Below are positions 57,203 through 64,000 of a DNA stretch of 64,000 nucleotides, piece after piece. The notes under the pieces were generated by a model. That model had not been told where the DNA came from. It did no database searches and saw only the letters and a program-made list of their open reading frames with translations. Every line of letters starts with the position of its first letter. Within the stretch, counting starts at the first letter, position 1. The translations under genes and the position numbers were made by a program. Source of the DNA: Marinobacter sp. LV10R510-11A (GTDB lineage Bacteria > Pseudomonadota > Gammaproteobacteria > Pseudomonadales > Oleiphilaceae); NCBI RefSeq assembly GCF_900215155.1, contig NZ_LT907980.1, positions 1,488,001 through 1,552,000 of the forward strand. The letters run 5' to 3'.

Positions 57203-57528
57203 GTAGTGGTCAACTAATTCCGCACAAATTTTAAACCGTCCGTGGAAACGGGGTAGAATCTACCATAGCCTCAGTTCACTCAGACTAACCGCTCTGATGA
57301 TCTGAGCGTTGGCTATAAATGACGGCCCGCGTTTTCTGGTTGACCGAGCAATTGTGGAGCGCCGCCTTACGCTGCGCATAATCGCGGTTATGTTTACTTG
57401 GTTCTACACGGTTACTAAGAACACTTCTGACATAGACTCACATTCGGCTGCATCAATTATATTTCAGCGCCCTTGCTTTATATCAGTGCTGATATATTAT
57501 TCGGGGTAGACGATCTCAGGAGCTGCCG
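57203..57528. other. Post-array region with a possible IS end
   Basis: This 326-base region begins TGTAGTGGTCAACTAATTCC followed by GCACA at 57202-57226, which looks like the terminal repeat of an insertion sequence and abuts the last CRISPR repeat at its final base. An imperfect palindrome CATAA-TCGCGG-TTATG lies at 57377-57392. A TA operator sits at the right end. No gene is convincing; the rest appears to be remnant DNA. Confidence 0.45.
57479..57496 (+). promoter_or_regulatory. Operator palindrome of the RelE/Xre toxin-antitoxin operon
   Basis: TATATCAG-TG-CTGATATA, a perfect 8-base inverted repeat 33 bases before the toxin start and overlapping an AT-rich promoter-like stretch. It fits an Xre antitoxin binding site. 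Confidence 0.6.
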
Positions 57529-57858
57529 ATGTCGAGAGAAAAGAAGCCCCTGGAGTTCCTCGGGGATGCGCTGGCCAGCCTGCGAGACTTCCCTGGCGAG
57601 GCGCGCCGAGAAGCGGGCTACCAGCTGGACAGGACCCAGACTGGTGAGGACCCTACCCACTACCGGCCGATGCCGTCCGTGGGGCGCGGTGTGGTGGAGA
57701 TCAAGATCCGCGAGGACGATGGCGCTTTTCGGGTCTTCTACGTCGCTAACCGCGGTAATGCGATCTACGTGCTTCATTGCTTCCAGAAGAAGAGCCAGAA
57801 GACCGACAAGCAAGACATCGAGATCGGCAAGAAACGTTACAGCGAGATTCCAGACTAG
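57529..57858 (+). CDS. RelE/HigB-type (phage Gp49-like) toxin
   Basis: A 109-residue toxin of the RelE/ParE superfamily, Gp49-like branch. The motif VVEIKIREDDGAFRVFYVAN and the following HCFQKKSQKTDKQDIEIGKKRY are the hallmark of this group (positively charged catalytic face). The gene precedes its antitoxin, as in HigBA systems. ATG 57529 has CAGGAG seven bases upstream. Likely action is ribosome-dependent mRNA cleavage. Confidence 0.88.
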   Translation: MSREKKPLEFLGDALASLRDFPGEARREAGYQLDRTQTGEDPTHYRPMPSVGRGVVEIKIREDDGAFRVFYVANRGNAIYVLHCFQKKSQKTDKQDIEIGKKRYSEIPD

Positions 57859-57918
57859 GAATCCAGGCACCAACGAAAGACCCAACAGAACTACATGGAA
57901 CCTAACCAGGTGACAGAC

Positions 57919-58212
57919 ATGGCAAACGAACGATTCGAAAGTGTGTGGGATGCGATTGAAGACACCCCTGAAGAAGCCCTGAACATGCGCCTGCGCTCCG
58001 AACTGATGATTCAGATCACCAGGCGCGTGAAGGAGTGGGGCATCACTCAGAAAGAGGCGGCGCAGCGCCTGGGTATCACCCAACCCCGCCTGAACGACCT
58101 GCTGAACGGCCGCATCAACAAGTTTGGCCTTGACGCCTTGGTCAACCTGACCGGTCCGGCGCACTTCCACGTGGAGCTGACGCTGAAGGACGAGGAGGTG
58201 GCTGTGGCCTGA
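57919..58212 (+). CDS. Xre-family antitoxin (HigA-like)
   Basis: A 97-residue helix-turn-helix protein. The HTH reads ITQKEAAQRLGITQPRLNDLLNGRINKF near residue 45-70, typical of XRE antitoxins paired with Gp49-like toxins. It should neutralise the toxin upstream and bind the palindrome at 57479-57496. ATG 57919 follows AGGTGACAGAC; an ATG at 57895 is an alternative that would add eight residues. 60 bases separate it from the toxin. Confidence 0.88.
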   Translation: MANERFESVWDAIEDTPEEALNMRLRSELMIQITRRVKEWGITQKEAAQRLGITQPRLNDLLNGRINKFGLDALVNLTGPAHFHVELTLKDEEVAVA

Positions 58213-58559
58213 TGCCATGCCTTCCGGGGATATTCCGCAAACCATTAACCGAAGGGGTCAAAGACCTATTAACGGGTCTTATAATACCCCCTCCAAAAAA
58301 ACCTCAAGCATGCGCCCCCCCCAACAGCCGCTGACAGCAGAAGCGACGATAAGCAGAGAAACCGGAGGTATTTATGTTCCTGGTCTGTGCAACCCATCCC
58401 TTGAATCGACGCATGCGTGATTAGAAATTCTCGGTTTACAGCGAGTAATGCGAAATCCGCTCAAGGACAATGTTTTAAGTCGCGGTTATGGCAAACCAGC
58501 CAGGTTTGCCGAACCGTGGACTTAGGGAAGGCCTGAAACAAGCTTATCCCTCATCTCAT
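58213..58559. other. Intergenic region with a ykoF remnant
   Basis: This 347-base stretch has a weak hairpin AAGACC / GGTCTT at 58261-58280 after the antitoxin, possibly a terminator, and then a fragment of the ykoF gene (58331-58393, annotated separately). The rest shows no gene. Confidence 0.6.
58331..58393 (+). repeat. Decayed copy of the ykoF 5' end
   Basis: It matches 41528-41589 (end of ggt stop codon, ribosome site and first codons of ykoF) with two substitutions and one inserted G that shifts the frame after ATGTTCCTG. Similarity fades about ten bases further on. It begins at the CTGAC motif where the ggt copy at 59710-59812 ends. Confidence 0.85.
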
Positions 58560-59240
58560 TCAGCTATGGTAAAGCAGTTCTTCCAGAGCTCCGACACCAC
58601 CCGCCTCATCGACCATTTTACGAGGGGTTAACCCTCCCAAAAGGTCATCCGGGGTATCAAACCACCGCTGAGCCTTCGCTTTGGAGCCAAACTTCTCTTG
58701 AGCCCCAAGGAGTAAATCAGTCTCAATCATCTGCCGAATCTTTTTCATCGGTAAATAAAGGGTCTGGTTGCCATGGAACGATCGACCAATTCCCTGAAAA
58801 TCGTATTTCCGGAAAAAATCTTCACTTTTTTGGGTTAATGGATCAACGACTAGCGCGACACCCAGTTGGGTATTGGTATACAGGTCCCAGGACTGAAGTA
58901 GTGCCTCTACTAACAGTTCTTCACCAACGCGCATTGGAGTACCCTGGTAATCGGTATGAACACCTAGCCAAGCTAATTTAAAGGCGGGTAATGGGTAGTG
59001 AGGATAGTTCCCCGGGATTTCCGCATGGGCTACCGTACAACTGGTCAGGGTATAAAACCCAACAATTGGAGCTGGCTGGCGATCTACTGTTGCATCATCA
59101 AGCGCCACCCACGTTCTATTGACGGATTGCAGGGCTTGCTGACTCGCCCGTTTTTTCAAGAACTCGTTGACGTCAGCAAGCCCGCAATCAAATGTTTTAC
59201 GATCGTGAAGCTTCTTGTTCAGCTCTTCTATAAAAAGCAC
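58560..59240 (-). CDS. GNAT toxin with C-terminal Xre/MbcA/ParS-like domain
   Basis: A 226-residue protein. Residues 1-165 match TacT-type GNAT toxins that acetylate aminoacyl-tRNA: FDCGLADVNEFLKKRASQQ at the N-terminus and KLAWLGVHTDYQGTPMRVGEEL as the acetyl-CoA region. Residues 179-226 (FGSKAKAQRWFDTPDDLLGG followed by LTPRKMVDEAGGVGALEELL) resemble the DUF2384 toxin-binding domain of Xre/MbcA/ParS antitoxins, an odd addition. The start is GTG at 59240 and overlaps the antitoxin gene by 44 bases. The acetyl-CoA loop is less regular than in classical TacT (no QGxGxG), so activity is uncertain. Confidence 0.8.
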   Translation of the reverse strand: MLFIEELNKKLHDRKTFDCGLADVNEFLKKRASQQALQSVNRTWVALDDATVDRQPAPIVGFYTLTSCTVAHAEIPGNYPHYPLPAFKLAWLGVHTDYQGTPMRVGEELLVEALLQSWDLYTNTQLGVALVVDPLTQKSEDFFRKYDFQGIGRSFHGNQTLYLPMKKIRQMIETDLLLGAQEKFGSKAKAQRWFDTPDDLLGGLTPRKMVDEAGGVGALEELLYHS

Positions 59241-59562
59241 TATCCAGTTTCCGTTTATGTCGGCGGTGCATCGCTGCTGACAACGCTTCGTTTACCGTCT
59301 CTGGTGACTCGCAGGTCGCCTTGAAGGCAGCAAAAGCCTCGCTGTTCAACCGCACAACTTCTGCTTCCTCGATTGCTCGACTGGCTTTTTCGCGAATTGC
59401 TTGCACAACAAAATCGCTCAAATTTTTCGAGCCCACCAGAGCAGAAGCTCGCACCGCAAGGTTCTTGATGTCTGGATCCAATCGTAGATCCAGCCTTGCG
59501 ATTTTCTGTTGCATCGTATTATTCACTGCGGAATTTCTCATCGAATTCGGCGAGTTTCCCAC
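59197..59562 (-). CDS. DUF1778 (TacA-like) antitoxin
   Basis: A 121-residue ribbon-helix-helix antitoxin. The DNA-binding part reads KIARLDLRLDPDIKNLAVRA then LVGSKNLSDFVVQAIREKA, the DUF1778 pattern, followed by a toxin-neutralising tail. GTG 59562 is preferred since AAGGGAG lies six bases upstream; in-frame ATG codons at 59541 and 59514 would still include the domain. It is the first gene of the leftward pair with the GNAT toxin. Confidence 0.85.
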   Translation of the reverse strand: MGNSPNSMRNSAVNNTMQQKIARLDLRLDPDIKNLAVRASALVGSKNLSDFVVQAIREKASRAIEEAEVVRLNSEAFAAFKATCESPETVNEALSAAMHRRHKRKLDSAFYRRAEQEASRS

Positions 59563-59594
59563 AGAGCTCCCTTAGTTGACCTATATTTTTTATA

Positions 59595-59609
59595 GTGTCA
59601 TATAGACAC
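59595..59609 (-). promoter_or_regulatory. Operator-like repeat upstream of the DUF1778/GNAT pair
   Basis: GTGTC-ATATA-GACAC, an inverted repeat 33 bases upstream of the antitoxin start and adjacent to a TATAAAAAATATA stretch that could serve as the -10 region. Confidence 0.55.
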
Positions 59610-59654
59610 TTTTCAAGCGTACAGTAAATGTCCGTACAAATCCATGCGTATTCC

Positions 59655-59670
59655 GGTGATCCCGATCACC
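59655..59670. repeat. GATC-containing palindrome
   Basis: GGTGATC-CC-GATCACC, a perfect 7-base inverted repeat shortly before the ggt remnant. It may be a mobile-element end or protein site; nothing more can be said. Confidence 0.4.
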
Positions 59671-59709
59671 CGTACTGGTTTTAACCGATCTCCTGTAAAC
59701 GGGACCCAT

Positions 59710-59812
59710 TCGGCTATGGGGGCCATTCAGAGTAACATGACAGGAGAAGACGGCACTTTGTGCGGTAGCGCAGACCCGAGGCGCAGAACTTTCTCGGCCA
59801 TGAGCTACTGAC
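59710..59812 (+). pseudogene. Remnant of a second ggt 3' end
   Basis: 103 bases match the 3' end of ggt (41430-41532) with about 10 substitutions. It still encodes the in-frame C-terminus SAMGAIQSNMTGEDGTLCGS, then ADPRRRTFSAMSY and a TGA stop at the same position. The divergence (about 10%) suggests the copy came from another strain's ggt. As a direct repeat about 18 kb from ggt it looks like an island boundary. Confidence 0.88.
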
Positions 59813-59859
59813 CCATGAGCAGATACAACGGTAGATACGGAGGATGACCAGAGACCAAA

Positions 59860-61767
59860 ATGACCACTCTCAACAATTCTGGAAAGCAGACACCACCGGC
59901 AAATCAAAAGCCGGAGATACCCAAGCAGTATTCATTTCTCTGGCTCAGCGCCGCCATCTTCCTGGCGTTTATGTGGCTACAGGACAGCAGCACGCCAAAG
60001 CTTCAGGATCTGGCGTACTCCGAATTCAAGACCGCCGTCGTTAACAATCAGGTCTCCGAAGTAACGCTCAAGGAAGAGAATATAACCGGCCTGTTCAGCG
60101 GTCAGGGTCGAGCCTCCCTCAGTTCCGCTGACAACTCACAGGGCTCAAGCCCCGGGTTTAACACTACCCGGCCACCCATGGACGACCCCGAACTGCTCAC
60201 TCTGCTGGAGGCACACGATGTCACTGTCCGGGCCGAGTCCTCAGGGCTGCTGTGGTGGCAGGAGCTGATCCGTGGGTTCCTGCCCTGGATATTGATGCTG
60301 GCCCTGATGTACTGGTTCTGGGGATCCGCACAGAAACGCATGACACAGGGTGGTGGCATGTTTGACCACGGCCGCTCAAAAGCCCGCCGGGCGGTGAAAG
60401 AAACCTCCACTACCACACTGGATGACGTGGCCGGTATTGAATCGGCCAAGCGGGAAATCGCAGAGATTATCGATTTCCTTAAGTCACCGGATAAATACCG
60501 GGCACTGGGTGCATCAATGCCCAAAGGTGTTCTTCTGGTAGGCCCGCCCGGCACAGGTAAAACTCTGCTTGCCCGTGCCATTGCTGGAGAAGCTGAAGTG
60601 GCCTTCTTCAGCGTCAGCGCTTCAGAGTTCATTGAAATGTTTGTGGGTGTGGGCGCCTCAAGGGTTCGGGACATGTTTGCGAATGCCCGCAAGGAAGCAC
60701 CCGCACTGATATTTATTGATGAGCTGGATGCAATCGGTCGCTCCCGGGGCGCAGGCGTCGGTGGCGGGAATGATGAGCGGGAGCAGACACTGAACCAGAT
60801 TCTTACGGAAATGGATGGCTTCGAATCCCATGAGAACATTCTTGTGTTGGCTGCCACCAACCGCCCGGATGTTCTGGACAGCGCCCTGCTCCGCCCCGGC
60901 CGCTTTGATCGAAAGATCACTCTGGAACTTCCCCACAAGGATGCGCGGGTCGCTATCCTCGCGGTGCATGTTCGCAAAGTGCCCCTGGCTGCCGATGTAA
61001 CCTTGGAGCAACTGGCAGCCCGTACCATTGGCTTTTCTGGTGCGGACCTGAAAAACCTGGTGAACGAAGCAGCCCTGACAGCCGCGAGGGAAAACCTGAA
61101 AGAGGTTACGGCCCAATGCTTTGAGGTTGCCCGCGATCGCATCGTTCTGGGTGAGAAGCGTGATGCCCGGCTGTCACAGGAAGAGCGAGAAGTCGTGGCT
61201 TACCACGAGAGCGGTCACGCCATTATGGCCTATTACATGCCAAAGGCCGATCCTCTCACCCGGGTCACGATTATTCCCCACGGCATGGCTTTAGGTGTCA
61301 CCGAGCAAACGCCGAAGGAGGATCGATACAACTATTCCGAAAGCTATCTCAGAGATCGCATCAAGGTCATGCTCGGCGGGCGCTCGGCAGAGAAGATTAT
61401 CTACAGAGAAGTGACCACCGGCGCCCAGAATGATCTCAAGGAAGCCACAAAACTGATCCGCCGGATGATCGGCCAATGGGGCATGAACGAAAAGATCGGC
61501 CCCATGGGTCTGAGTATTGGCGAGGAGCACGTATTCCTGGGCCGCGAGATGGGCTCGCAACGTGAGTACAGCGAGAAGATGGCAGAGCTGATTGACGCTG
61601 AAATCCAGTCAGAACTCCTGGCTCTGGAAAAAGCCACCATCGAGTTTCTGACGGATCACAGGGATCAACTTGAAGCTCTGGCCAAAGCCGTGCTCAAGAA
61701 AGAAAACCTCGCAGCGGAAGATATCGAAAAAATCCTCCATAAAGAAGCTGCTCGAAAAATTGCTTGA
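59860..61767 (+). CDS. Accessory FtsH-type ATP-dependent zinc metalloprotease
   Basis: A 635-residue membrane AAA+ protease. Two membrane segments (near residues 27-42 and 133-152) flank a periplasmic part. The AAA module has Walker [16 protein letters not shown], Walker [13 protein letters not shown], the pore loop [13 protein letters not shown] and [23 protein letters not shown]. The zinc site is HESGH with a distal Asp in [11 protein letters not shown]. Location outside the usual rrmJ-ftsH-folP cluster and inside an island indicates a second FtsH, as described for stress-survival islands in some Pseudomonas. ATG 59860 is the only in-frame start after an upstream stop. All catalytic motifs are intact. 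Confidence 0.9.
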   Translation: MTTLNNSGKQTPPANQKPEIPKQYSFLWLSAAIFLAFMWLQDSSTPKLQDLAYSEFKTAVVNNQVSEVTLKEENITGLFSGQGRASLSSADNSQGSSPGFNTTRPPMDDPELLTLLEAHDVTVRAESSGLLWWQELIRGFLPWILMLALMYWFWGSAQKRMTQGGGMFDHGRSKARRAVKETSTTTLDDVAGIESAKREIAEIIDFLKSPDKYRALGASMPKGVLLVGPPGTGKTLLARAIAGEAEVAFFSVSASEFIEMFVGVGASRVRDMFANARKEAPALIFIDELDAIGRSRGAGVGGGNDEREQTLNQILTEMDGFESHENILVLAATNRPDVLDSALLRPGRFDRKITLELPHKDARVAILAVHVRKVPLAADVTLEQLAARTIGFSGADLKNLVNEAALTAARENLKEVTAQCFEVARDRIVLGEKRDARLSQEEREVVAYHESGHAIMAYYMPKADPLTRVTIIPHGMALGVTEQTPKEDRYNYSESYLRDRIKVMLGGRSAEKIIYREVTTGAQNDLKEATKLIRRMIGQWGMNEKIGPMGLSIGEEHVFLGREMGSQREYSEKMAELIDAEIQSELLALEKATIEFLTDHRDQLEALAKAVLKKENLAAEDIEKILHKEAARKIA

Positions 61768-61861
61768 GGTTTCCTCAGGCGTAGACTGGCCTCTAATTTT
61801 GCGTAATGACAATAGCGTTACGCGGTGCTACGCTTGAAGCTACTAACTGAGGAATCTCACC

Positions 61862-62317
<456 letters not shown>

Positions 62318-62333
62318 TACAATCCAGACGCCC

Positions 62334-63056
62334 TCAGGCCTGAGTAACCAACATATTGCTAAACAGCGCTAGGCAAAACCCGATCACCGCGCCAAGCGGA
62401 GGCCCCCAATGCTTGTCCAGCCGGGACTGGGGCGCAATATCTTGAAAGATCAGATACAGAATGCCGCCAGACGCCACCAGCATGATGGTTCCTAGAATCA
62501 CTGGTTGTCCGGACAGGAAAAAATACCCCAGTAGACCCGCAATCGGCCCTGCTGTTGCAAGCAACACCATCACACTCAAAGTCTTTTTCGGCGTATAGCC
62601 GGGTTTTTCACGGAACTCACGATAGGCGTTAAACCCTTCAGGCAGGTTTTGCATGGCAATCAGCACAGCCATCAGAGGCGCGAGACTCGGGTTAACTACA
62701 ATCAGCCCACCTAGGGCGGCCGCCTCTGGCACAAAATCCAGCATCACGCCCATCAACTGCGGCGATTCCTTGTGATGAACGCCAAGCATTCGCTCGATCC
62801 AGAAAAACAGCACCCCACCGGCAATAATAGCGGGTATGGCCCAGAACGAATTGCCAATGCTCGATTGCCCTTCCGGTATCAACACAATGGTTACGGCACC
62901 CAACAAAATGCCGCCGCCCAGAGCGATCAAGAAGTGCCGAAACTCCTGTTCCAGCCAGTTGGGGCCGATGCGTTCAACTCTTGCCAGTAATCCGCCAAGG
63001 GGAATACAGATACCGGCAAGTGCGGTCAAACCAACAATATAGACAATGTCAGACAT
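62334..63056 (-). CDS. ZIP-family metal transporter
   Basis: A 240-residue inner-membrane protein with about eight hydrophobic segments. The family pattern is visible in DFVPEAAALGGLIV and AMQNLPEGFNAYREF (helix 4-5 metal-site region), and it resembles zinc/iron permeases of the GufA-like branch. ATG 63056 overlaps the end of the upstream GST gene by eight bases; ATG 63059 is an alternative. It seems to be core genome resuming after the island. The metal is not known. Confidence 0.8.
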   Translation of the reverse strand: MSDIVYIVGLTALAGICIPLGGLLARVERIGPNWLEQEFRHFLIALGGGILLGAVTIVLIPEGQSSIGNSFWAIPAIIAGGVLFFWIERMLGVHHKESPQLMGVMLDFVPEAAALGGLIVVNPSLAPLMAVLIAMQNLPEGFNAYREFREKPGYTPKKTLSVMVLLATAGPIAGLLGYFFLSGQPVILGTIMLVASGGILYLIFQDIAPQSRLDKHWGPPLGAVIGFCLALFSNMLVTQA

Positions 63057-63930
63057 CATCAGAAGGCTCAGCAATCTTGTCTTGGGTTTTATGCTGGAAA
63101 TCGCTTGCGTCGTGGCGCTCATGAAGCTGGCTTTCGGGCTCACCCCAAGCACGATTCACCATGCGCCCACGCTGAACAGCCGGCCGCTTTTTCAGCTCCA
63201 GGGCCCAGCGCAGCACATTGGTATAGGTGTGCGCTTCAAGAAACTCCGCCGCATCGTAAACCGTGTTGGTTACCAAGGCGCCATACCAGGGCCAGATCGC
63301 CATATCGGCAATGGTGTACTGGTCACCAGCAATATACCTGTTATCTGCCAACTGGCGATCTAGCACATCCAGTTGCCGTTTAACCTCCATGGTGTAGCGG
63401 TTAATCGGGTATTCGTATTTCTCGGGTGCATAGGCAAAAAAGTGTCCAAAACCGCCGCCAACAAACGCCGCACTGCCCATTTGCCAGAACAGCCAGTTGA
63501 GCGTCTCGGTGCGACCTGCGATATCCGAAGGCAGAAACCGGTCAAACTTTTCTGCCAGGTATAGCAAAATAGAGCCGGATTCAAACACCCGAACAGCGGG
63601 CTCCTGAGAGTGGTCAAACAGCGCCGGAATCTTGGAGTTAGGGTTAACGCCCACAAACCCGCTACCAAACTGTTCACCTTCGTTTATGCGGATCAACCAA
63701 GCGTCGTATTCAGCTTCACTAATACCCAGTTCCAGCAATTCCTCCAGCATAATCGTGACTTTTACGCCGTTTGGCGTAGCTAGCGAATAGAGCTGAAAAG
63801 GGTGTTTACCTACCGGCAATTCTTTCTCGTGAGTAGGACCTGCAATGGGGCGGTTGATGTTTGAAAAAGCGCCACCGCTTGCAGATTCCCACTTCCAGAC
63901 TTTGGGCGGGGTGTAGGTTGAATCGCTCAT
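63049..63930 (-). CDS. yghU: Glutathione S-transferase-like disulfide-bond oxidoreductase YghU
   Basis: A 293-residue GST-fold protein of the YghU/Ure2-like group. It carries KHPFQLYSLATPNGVKVTIMLEEL at the thioredoxin-like N-domain, NPNSKIPALFD (cis-Pro) and FESGSILLYLAEKF (glutathione site), then the helical domain with DQYTIADMAIWPWYG. Such proteins reduce disulfides using glutathione. ATG 63930 is the usual family start; an open frame extends to 63996. It is coupled to the ZIP transporter gene downstream. Confidence 0.88.
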   Translation of the reverse strand: MSDSTYTPPKVWKWESASGGAFSNINRPIAGPTHEKELPVGKHPFQLYSLATPNGVKVTIMLEELLELGISEAEYDAWLIRINEGEQFGSGFVGVNPNSKIPALFDHSQEPAVRVFESGSILLYLAEKFDRFLPSDIAGRTETLNWLFWQMGSAAFVGGGFGHFFAYAPEKYEYPINRYTMEVKRQLDVLDRQLADNRYIAGDQYTIADMAIWPWYGALVTNTVYDAAEFLEAHTYTNVLRWALELKKRPAVQRGRMVNRAWGEPESQLHERHDASDFQHKTQDKIAEPSDDV

Positions 63931-64000
63931 AATGTGAATACTCCTTGTCTGCTTCCTGTCAGATTTGCATGCAGGTAATGCAGAATGTTCAGTCAATTGG

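Overview
The window looks like a chromosome segment of a marine gammaproteobacterium close to Marinobacter/Pseudomonas. The evidence is the housekeeping order gyrA-serC-pheA-hisC-tyrA/aroA-cmk-rpsA-ihfB-lapA-lapB-pyrF, the fused tyrA-aroA gene, the tesA/ybbA/ybbP divergon, and rmf next to pyrD. The genus is inferred from protein and synteny memory; no 16S gene is present.

Layout. 1-41.8 kb is ordinary core genome: the 5' part of htpG, two hotdog thioesterases, an M48 lipoprotein protease, an SCP2-like protein with an iron alcohol dehydrogenase, a damaged solute-binding protein, ybbP/ybbA against tesA, a YheT hydrolase, tRNA-Asn, an M18 aminopeptidase, an outer-membrane barrel, rlmKL, rmf, pyrD, a cation efflux pump, a RimK-like ATP-grasp enzyme divergent from a GNAT/C39-peptidase fusion, uvrB, an aspartate-type aminotransferase, a second tRNA-Asn, the pyrF-to-gyrA block, purU, ggt and a YkoF/MTH1187-like gene.

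41.8 to about 62.3 kb is an accessory island. In order it holds an unrecognised membrane/ankyrin-like gene, two small serine recombinases around a DinJ/YafQ-type toxin-antitoxin pair, a complete type I-E cas operon (cas3-cse1-cse2-cas6e-cas7-cas5-cas1-cas2), a CRISPR array of 39 repeats and 38 spacers, a RelE/HigB-type toxin with an Xre antitoxin, a DUF1778 antitoxin with a GNAT toxin that carries an Xre/MbcA/ParS-like tail, an extra FtsH protease, and a wrecked second DUF1778/GNAT pair. Diverged copies of the ggt 3' end and the ykoF 5' end lie at 59.7 and 58.3 kb, so the island appears built by insertion at the ggt-ykoF junction. Core-like genes (ZIP transporter, YghU-type GST) resume at 62.3 kb.

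Main observation. The cas1 gene is split by a 1,025-bp IS1595-family element (53304-54328) with a perfect 8-bp target duplication. Deleting the element and one duplication restores an uninterrupted 291-residue Cas1. The break separates the catalytic Glu/His from the two metal-binding Asp residues. Interference genes and the array look intact, so the system should still cut targets but should be unable to acquire spacers unless a Cas1 is supplied in trans. All 38 spacer units begin with C or T, which points to a PAM-derived pyrimidine at repeat position 29.
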